Position numbers and translations under genes: made by a program. From Nephromyces sp. MM_2019 (Eukaryota > Apicomplexa > Aconoidasida > Nephromycida), in the NCBI GenBank assembly GCA_015657535.1, contig JADHZB010001600.1, positions 1 through 14,057 of the forward strand: a stretch of DNA of 14,057 nucleotides. The letters run 5' to 3'. The stretch's first letter is position 1. Each line of letters opens with the position of its first letter. The notes under the pieces were generated by a model. The model did not search any database. It worked only from the letters and a program-made list of their open reading frames with translations, and had not been told where the DNA came from. Below, piece after piece: positions 8,692 to 14,057 of the stretch.

Positions 8692-9015
8692 TCATGGCAG
8701 ACACCGTTGTGTGTGCATCGTCTCGCTACTATTGGCTGCTTTTTTTGTACTAATAAAGCAAATTTTTTTGCTTTCCCTCTTCTTTTCACTTCTATCCCCT
8801 CTTTCCTGGATAAAATTTAGAGATGATGGCCTTATTTGCTGCAGTGAATGCCTACGTAAAGCCTGAGTTTCAAAAAGAACATCTTGTTGCCTCCTTGAGA
8901 TGAAATGTGGGTGAAATTTTATCCTTTTTTTGTATACATCTTTGTGAGCTTCCCTCCTGCTTTTTCTGTCTAATCTCTCAATCTTGCAAAACTTGCATAA
9001 AGTGATCTGCCGCAT
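8692..9015 (-). CDS. Unassigned basic ORF, 107 codons, divergent from BMS1
   Basis: ATG-to-TGA frame on the minus strand. The predicted protein is strongly basic and rich in Arg, Lys and Gln (RLDRKSRREAHKDVYKKR early, EKKRESKK late), with one CxxC (CKFC) near the N-terminus and no partner CxxC for a zinc site. It starts 258 bp from the BMS1 start on the opposite strand, across a CT-rich tract that could act as a shared promoter. The strand is purine-rich, which makes chance open frames more likely. It could be a real small gene, the first exon of a larger one, or a compositional artefact. I recognise no family. Confidence 0.25.
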   Translation of the reverse strand: MRQITLCKFCKIERLDRKSRREAHKDVYKKRIKFHPHFISRRQQDVLFETQALRRHSLQQIRPSSLNFIQERGDRSEKKRESKKICFISTKKAANSSETMHTQRCLP

Positions 9016-9077
9016 ATATTTTCCCTCTTTTTTTCATCTTTTTTTTTGCGATTTATGATGAAGATGACGTGAAACCT

Positions 9078-9232
9078 GTCTAAAGTTTCTCTTCTTGTTT
9101 TTCTTTATCTTCTTCTTCTTCCCCTTCATCTTCTTCTTGTCCTTATTCTGCTTGTTTTCTCTTTCTTTTTCTTCTTCTCCTCCTTCGTTTTCTTCTTCTC
9201 CTTCTTCTTATTCTCCTTTTCCTTTCTACCAT
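9078..9232 (+). promoter_or_regulatory. Long CT-rich tract upstream of BMS1
   Basis: About 150 bp are almost pure C and T on the plus strand, built from CTT, CTTCTT and CTTCATCTT units, ending about 40 bp before the BMS1 ATG. The position suits a promoter or 5' UTR element, or the pyrimidine tract of a 5' UTR intron: an AAGGCAG acceptor-like site sits 4 bases before the ATG region. Such mirror-like homopurine-homopyrimidine DNA can form triplexes. Function is inferred from position only. Confidence 0.4.
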
Positions 9233-9272
9233 TTGTGCGACTATCAGCTGTCTTCACTTCAAGGCAGGCATC

Positions 9273-12200
9273 ATGAAAGAACAAACAGGTTTAGAGGGTT
9301 CAAGCCGGAAAAAGGCTCACAGAGTTCAGGTAACGGGAAAGAAAGCAGAGAAGAAGAAGATCAAAGCTTTAAAGGGAGTAGGTATCGCAGAAGACAAGGG
9401 AAATGATGCAGGCAAGAAGCCTCAGATCGCACGCCACAATCCCAAGGCCTTTACCTTCTCCGGTGGGATTCGTAGCGTTCAGAAGCAGGTCCAGAGAAGC
9501 CTAGATATACAAGCAAAGAAGCAAAAGGCGTTTGTGTTGGACAAAACACCAGATTTGCCTCCTCCTTTTATAGTAGTTGTGCAAGGTCCTCCAAAGGTAC
9601 GTGTTTGTGCGTTTGAATGTGTGGATGTTTGTGTGGATTTTTTTGGGTTTGCGTTGATGTGTGTGGGTGTGGGTGTGCGTGTGTGAGTGTGTGTATAGAT
9701 ATTTGTTTGGGTGTTTGTGTGCCTATTTGTGTTGATATATATGGGTGTTTGTGGGTGTGTATGTTGTGTGAGCTTCTATGTGCATGTCTATTCGCATTAG
9801 TGAGTACACGTCCTTGTACATGTATGTACATTTCTGTCTACATGTATGTGCCAACATGTGTGTCTAGTTTATATATGTGTGTATTAAGGAAAATTTCATA
9901 GGCACTCCCCCCACATTCCCATATTTCTTTTTATTTCCGCTATTTTCAACCCCCTTCTAATGCAATTTTCTCCCGCATATACATCATTTTGCTTACCCTC
10001 CTCATCTTCATGCTCTCAGTCTGGGAAAACTACTCTCATAAAATCGCTAGTCAAGCATTATACAAAGAGATCCCTATCGATCATTCAAGGCTCAATAACT
10101 TTAGTTGCTTCGAAGAATCGTCGCTTCACCTTCATTGAGTGCTCCAATGAGATATCTGCTATGCTTGACTTGGCTAAAGTAGCTGATTTGGTGCTGCTGA
10201 TGATAGATGGAAGCTATGGGTTAGTGAGATAAACTTGTGTGTGAGGGAGGGCTGGGAGTTTTACTTTGGGGGGGATTTTCACTGCTTATGTGGGGGGATG
10301 GGTGTATTTTGGGGGGGGGCTTCACTGCTTTTAGGGGGAGGTAGTTGTGTTTTCGGGAGGGGTTTCACTGCTTTTAGGGGGGGTTGATTTCTCAATGGGG
10401 AGGTTAAGGAGGGTTGTTATATTCGCTCATTTCATCAATGAAAAACACACTGGAATGTGATAGTTTTCAACTGAAGCCTCAGCAAAGAGCAGAAGATGAG
10501 GCTGAAGCATTTTTGTGTGTTTTTGATGAGTTTACTCAGCTTCCTGCTCAATTGCTAGTATTTTTTCAAAAAGTTCCTTATGATGGAGCTTACCTTTGAG
10601 TTTCCAGTCGACCTTATGCTGATTTTAGTTTGATGGGGCTTTAAGATTTCGCACACACACAAGCTTCTGCGATCACCTAAATCATCAATAAGCATTCCCG
10701 GACTCTTGCAGCCGGTGGCACAGTAGCTCGACAGTAACTAGCTAGACATACACACGCCATGCATTCATACTCTTCTCTTAGTGACACACACAATCCACTG
10801 ATACACGCGTACTGCCCACTCGTACACACACGCACCCTTCACGCAAATACACACACCTGAATCACACACACACACCACCAAATAATACACAGACACCCGG
10901 ATCACACACGCACCCACAAAATTACACAGTTTACGATATTTTTACTAAAATCAAAAGAGCTGCTGTATGCCTAGACTATAGTTTCTTCATGATAAAACCT
11001 ACTTTTTCCTACGAGTTTTATCGTTAGCCTCTCCTAAAGTGGAGTATTCTTCACACACACACACAATTTTTCGTATACAACTGCAGCTTTGAGATGGAGA
11101 CGTATGAGTTTATCAATTTGCTACAGATCCACGGATTCCCTAATGTTATAGGTAAAGCAGTTTTATTGACAATTTTGTGTGTTCTTGGCAGTTTTTTCTT
11201 ATTCTCCTGCAATATTTCGCTATAGAAATTTCCATCAATTGAAACTTCGCTTGAAAATTGCTGAGTTGAAGTCTCCTGCTCTCTATCTCTCGACTGATTG
11301 CTAAGTTGAAGATTTTTTTATGTTCATAGCCTATGAAAGAAGCTGCCTGAGGTTTTGTGTTTCCTCTTCATCTTCCTCTTCATCTTCCTCTTCATCTTAA
11401 TCTTCGTCTTTTTCATTTTTTCCTTTCGTTTCTTCCTTGAGAAATATACGGAGTTTAAGTTTTTTCTTCACGTTTCTTCATTGCTTAAAGCGTTCACCTT
11501 TTAATTGTGTGTGTGCGAAATCTTTAATACAGGAATATTGACTCACTTAGATGAATTTAAGGGTAAAGCCAGTTTGTTGAAGAAGAGGAAGAAAGATTTG
11601 AAGAAAAGGTGAGTTTTAGGGGGTGATATGATGGGTTTTTTAGACTGAAAGGAAGGATGCAGTTTCCGCTTAATATTAAGCAGCATATATTTTGAGTATG
11701 TGATATCCTATGTGTGTGTTTGTGTGTGTGTTTGTGTGTGTGTTTGCTTGTGTTTGTGTGTGTCTTTGTGTCGATGTGCCTTTTTTATGTGTGTATGTGT
11801 GTGATTGCGTGGTGGTGTGTTTTAGTATGTGTTTGTGCTGATTCGTAGCTTCACAGTATATTTAACTGCTCTATCCACACAGTCAGAAACCCATACTGAG
11901 TGAAAAATTATTCACTATATTGAGTATAACTAGAAGAGGAGAAGCTAGGAACTCTTAGTGCATTGTACATACAATAAGATAAATCGCCTTTTCTTGATAG
12001 AAAATGCTCACCTGAATCCGCACAGAAACGTGGATATACTGAGTTTTTTCTGCCGTTGAATTATACTCTTTGAGGCTGCCGATAAAAATCGTTTTTTAAG
12101 CTCTTATTACGCACAGCTTCTTGCTTTTTGAAGCTTGAAAATCCTGCCATTTTGCTCTTCTTTATTGATTCCTCTTCATCAATTTGTGTTCAGAAAAGAC

Positions 12201-13553
12201 TTGATTTTTCGATAATTTTTTTCCTTTTTTTTCACGTTCGCTTCTTCCTCCTGAAATATTTACTTTAAAAACAAAATATAGTAAAAAGTCATTTTCCTAA
12301 TGATGAAATACACATAAACCTTTGAAAAAGGAGGCTCTCTTTCGTATTTTTTCATCCTCTTTTTTTCTTTGGCTTCTTCTTTTTTATCTTCTTCCTCTTC
12401 TCCCTTTACTTCCTCTACTTCCTTCAGAGAGTTCGTCTTTGATCCGCTTTTTGTATGTTTTTTTCTGCTTTTTTCGTGATTTTCTTCAGATTCTGGGCGG
12501 AGCTGTTCGACGGTGCTAAATTGTTTTATCTAACAGGCTTAGCCCATGGAAAGCACTACTTAAAGCGGGAGGTTGGTGCGTTCTTGAAATTGCAGTTTTC
12601 TAACTTTCAAGGTGGAGGTTTTTGTGTAGAGCTTGCTTAGTTGAAGATAGTGACAGGAACTGGGGGTTTAAGCGGGTTTAAGGATTATGTGGGGGTGTGT
12701 GTTATGCTTATGTTATGTGTATCATACGTGCATGGTAGGTTTAAGGGGTGTGTGTTATTTCTCTGTTATGTGCCTGTTATGTCAGTGTTAGATGTGTCAA
12801 TTATATCTGCCTTCTCTGTGTGTGTGTGTGTTTTTTTTTTTTTGCCCTTTAAAATCTCACTGCCTCCAACGTTTTCTGAGGTTCACCCCCCACAGAAATG
12901 CTACCTTCTCTGTCTTCATTCACTTCACGTCCCCCAACCTCCACAAGAGCACTACACAGCCCTCTCTCTTTCTACCCGCTTCCCCCCTCCACCAGGTACT
13001 TAACCTCTCTCGATACTTGACGGTGCAAAAGTTCACCCCCATATCTTGGAGATCCTCACACACACACTTCTTAGCGTTGCGCCACGAAGTTCTTGATAGC
13101 AGCACAACGAACGCATTGGAGACGGATAAAGAAGAGAAAGAAGAGCAGCTTTTTGCAGAGTCTTCATTCTCCCAAGAAAACTATAAATCAGTAGATTTGA
13201 AGAGTAAAAATGAGGGGATTTCGATGTTTTCTCCTCCTCCTCCTCCTGGAGAGAAGAAGATTGAAGCTTTAGGCTGCTATTTTTATGGATATGTGAAGTG
13301 TAGCCGAATGAAGTGCGGGCAGCCTATTCACATTCCAGGCGCAGGCGATTTTGTTATCAAGTCGATTACAAGCTATCCTGATCCCTGCCCTCCCCCCGCA
13401 TCATCATCTTCAAAGAGCAAATCGCAAAGTGATGAGGGAGGGGGGGAGGTTGATGGGTTGAATAGGTAGGGAGAGGGGGGGGGAGAAGGGGGGAAGATTG
13501 GGAATATCAGGCGTTCACTGATTGAGGTTCTCGAGTAGAGTGAATCTGGCGAG

Positions 13554-13584
<31 letters not shown>

Positions 13585-13994
13585 TTCTCTTCTTAATGCT
13601 GGAGAAGTGTGTTTTTGCAAAGCTTCACGTAACCCAGGAATCCCTTTGACTTCTTGCATACAGTGCTAATGCTCTGCTTCGTACTATCATGAAGATTTCA
13701 TTCTTTTTGCAAAACCCCAAGGAGCAAGTGTATAAAGCCTGTGTGTGTGAGATAGAAGAATATATAAGGCTTTTCAAACAAGGAATTTGGCGTGTGTATT
13801 GATGTTTTTGAGGCATTATTTCCCATTTTCGCAGGGATAAAGGGGAGCAAAGCAATAAGAATCATTCGCGTAGTAATAACAGAATGATGAGAAGTTTGAA
13901 GAGTACTGAACGCTCAATCTATGCTCCTGGCTGCGACGTTGGAAACATACAGTTTGATTCTGATGCTGTCTACATTAACCTACCGAACTTGAAG
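9273..13994 (+). CDS. BMS1: Ribosome biogenesis GTPase BMS1, N-terminal 459 residues (7 exons, partial)
   Basis: BMS1 is the nucleolar GTPase of the 90S pre-ribosome (SSU processome). It works with RCL1 and U3 snoRNP in early 18S rRNA processing. Exons seen: 9273-9596, 10020-10219, 11087-11151, 11533-11608, 12490-12571, 12996-13465 and 13835-13994. All six introns are GT-AG and preserve the frame. Residues 1-75 are Lys-rich, as in the family. The Walker A motif GPPKSGKT is at 105-112, a switch-like IDGSYG at about 170-175, the block FEMETYEF follows at 176, THLD (the G4 equivalent) is at 200-203 and YLTG at about 235-238. Later family landmarks are LNLSRY (251), YGYVK (346), IHIPGAGDF (360), YPDPCP (376), IYAPGCDVG (434) and DAVYINLP. 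The ATG is the natural start: family-like sequence begins at once and an A is at -3. An insert of about 40 residues lies between LALR (278) and GCYFYGY (342). The frame stays open after the last donor (GTTAGC, 13995), but that tail is Trp/Phe-rich and looks intronic. The rest of the protein lies beyond the right edge. Confidence 0.96.
9597..10019 (+). other. BMS1: BMS1 intron 1, interrupting the Walker A codons; TG-rich
   Basis: The donor is CCAAAG|GTACGT and the acceptor TGCTCTCAG|TCTGGG, phase 0. It splits GPPK from SGKT. From about 9604 to 9880 it is an irregular TG-rich array with GTTTGTGTG, GGTGTG and TATGTACAT variants. The antisense open frame rich in His and Thr over this region is a by-product of the repeat. 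Confidence 0.9.
10255..10390 (+). repeat. G-rich tandem repeat, 43-bp period, in BMS1 intron 2
   Basis: The core TTCACTGCTT begins at 10278, 10321 and 10364, exactly 43 bp apart. It is followed by TTTAGGGG or ATGTGGGGGG and then long G-runs (up to nine G). Three copies lie early in the 867-nt intron 2 (10220-11086). The sense strand, and so the pre-mRNA, carries many runs of four or more G and could form G-quadruplexes. Confidence 0.85.
10438..10599 (+). other. Coding-like ORF inside BMS1 intron 2
   Basis: An ATG-to-TGA frame of 53 codons with an acidic, protein-like composition (KPQQRAEDEAEAFLCVFDEF). BMS1 exons 2 and 3 join cleanly without it, within family-conserved sequence, so it is not part of the normal protein. 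It could be chance, a nested micro-gene or a poison exon. Confidence 0.15.
10735..10930. repeat. CA-rich stretch in BMS1 intron 2
   Basis: Irregular CACACA blocks separated by short unique words, on the sense strand of BMS1. This is opposite in orientation to the TG-rich arrays of the other BMS1 introns. Nothing coding is seen here. Confidence 0.7.
11363..11398 (+). repeat. 12-bp tandem repeat CCTCTTCATCTT, three perfect copies, in BMS1 intron 3
   Basis: Copies at 11363, 11375 and 11387, then a degenerate continuation (AATCTTCGTC). The motif resembles CT-rich units upstream of BMS1 and in intron 4 (12346-12415). Confidence 0.85.
11700..11850 (+). repeat. TG-rich microsatellite in BMS1 intron 4
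   Basis: Alternating GTGTGTGTTT and GTGTGTG blocks within the 881-nt intron 4 (11609-12489). The same intron also holds a CT-rich stretch at about 12346-12425 that leads towards the acceptor TTTTCTTCAG. Confidence 0.7.
12817..12843 (+). repeat. (TG)7T13 tract in BMS1 intron 5
   Basis: Seven TG dinucleotides are directly followed by thirteen T, 152 nt before the intron 5 acceptor at 12995. It is a compound microsatellite in an intron, on the sense strand. Confidence 0.9.
13558..13584 (+). repeat. (TG)n microsatellite in BMS1 intron 6
   Basis: An uninterrupted 27-nt TG run within the 369-nt intron 6 (13466-13834). Confidence 0.9.
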
Positions 13995-14057
13995 GTTAGC
14001 AAGCTGAAGAGTCTCTATTTTGCTGTTTCGAGGTGGCTTTTTTGGTTGTTTTGGGGT

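Noticed and set aside
8753..8774. Small AT-rich hairpin (AAAGCAAA / TTTGCTTT) near an AATAAA
   Set aside because: A short stem with a T loop is expected by chance in this composition, and no plus-strand gene ends here.
9095..9406. 103-codon plus-strand frame overlapping the BMS1 start
   Set aside because: Its first half is the CT tract and its second half is BMS1 exon 1 read out of frame.
9568..9901. Open frames on both strands over 9568-9901
   Set aside because: They are products of the TG/CA repeat in BMS1 intron 1: His/Thr-rich on one strand, Cys/Val-rich on the other.
12792..12995. Upstream extension of the long frame containing BMS1 exon 6
   Set aside because: These bases are intron 5. 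The acceptor CACCAG at 12995 restores family sequence directly after exon 5.
13995..14057. Frame open past BMS1 exon 7 to the window end
   Set aside because: The tail is Trp/Phe-rich and unlike BMS1. A GTTAGC donor, of the GTTAGN type used elsewhere in the gene, sits exactly at the end of conserved sequence.

Overview
The window looks like nuclear DNA of an intron-rich unicellular eukaryote. The one securely identified gene is split by six GT-AG introns, base composition is AT-rich, and TG/CA microsatellites and CT-rich tracts fill the introns and spacers. I see no prokaryotic-style operon and no recognisable transposase, integrase, reverse transcriptase, rRNA, tRNA or CRISPR array. Lineage cannot be fixed from the sequence. 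An alveolate or apicomplexan-like protist is only a guess: two TTTAGGG heptamers at 4070-4087 would fit but prove nothing.

Right third (9273-14057, + strand): the 5' part of BMS1, the GTPase of the small-subunit processome. I reconstruct seven exons (9273-9596, 10020-10219, 11087-11151, 11533-11608, 12490-12571, 12996-13465, 13835-13994). Together they encode the first 459 residues with consistent phase and family motifs throughout. The gene runs off the right edge. A long CT tract lies just upstream, and a basic open frame (8692-9015) diverges from it on the minus strand.

Left part (1-2668, - strand): three exons (2668-2461, 1643-1341, 734-668) joined by phase-compatible GT-AG introns of 817 and 606 nt. 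They encode a hydrophilic N-terminal region that leads into an ankyrin-repeat unit. The gene continues off the left edge.

Middle (about 2700-9000): mostly non-coding, with CA-rich stretches, degenerate minisatellites (4117-4420 and 7890-8290) and AT-rich sequence. Two small spliced genes are proposed here on internal evidence only. One is a + strand model (5100-5639, 119 residues) with an N-terminal hydrophobic segment and a C-terminal half that may have a pleckstrin-homology-like fold. The other is a - strand model (7306-6790, 131 residues) whose three introns would be only 41, 44 and 36 nt, far shorter than those of BMS1 or the ankyrin gene. A further - strand 3' exon (6518-6304) is phase-compatible with that model. 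These middle genes are hypotheses needing RNA evidence.

The genes do not form an obvious functional unit. The strongest unexplained structures are repeats inside introns: a G-rich 43-bp repeat, a (TG)7T13 tract, G-runs around a splice donor, and recurrent CTTCATCTT motifs on the sense strand of two different genes.
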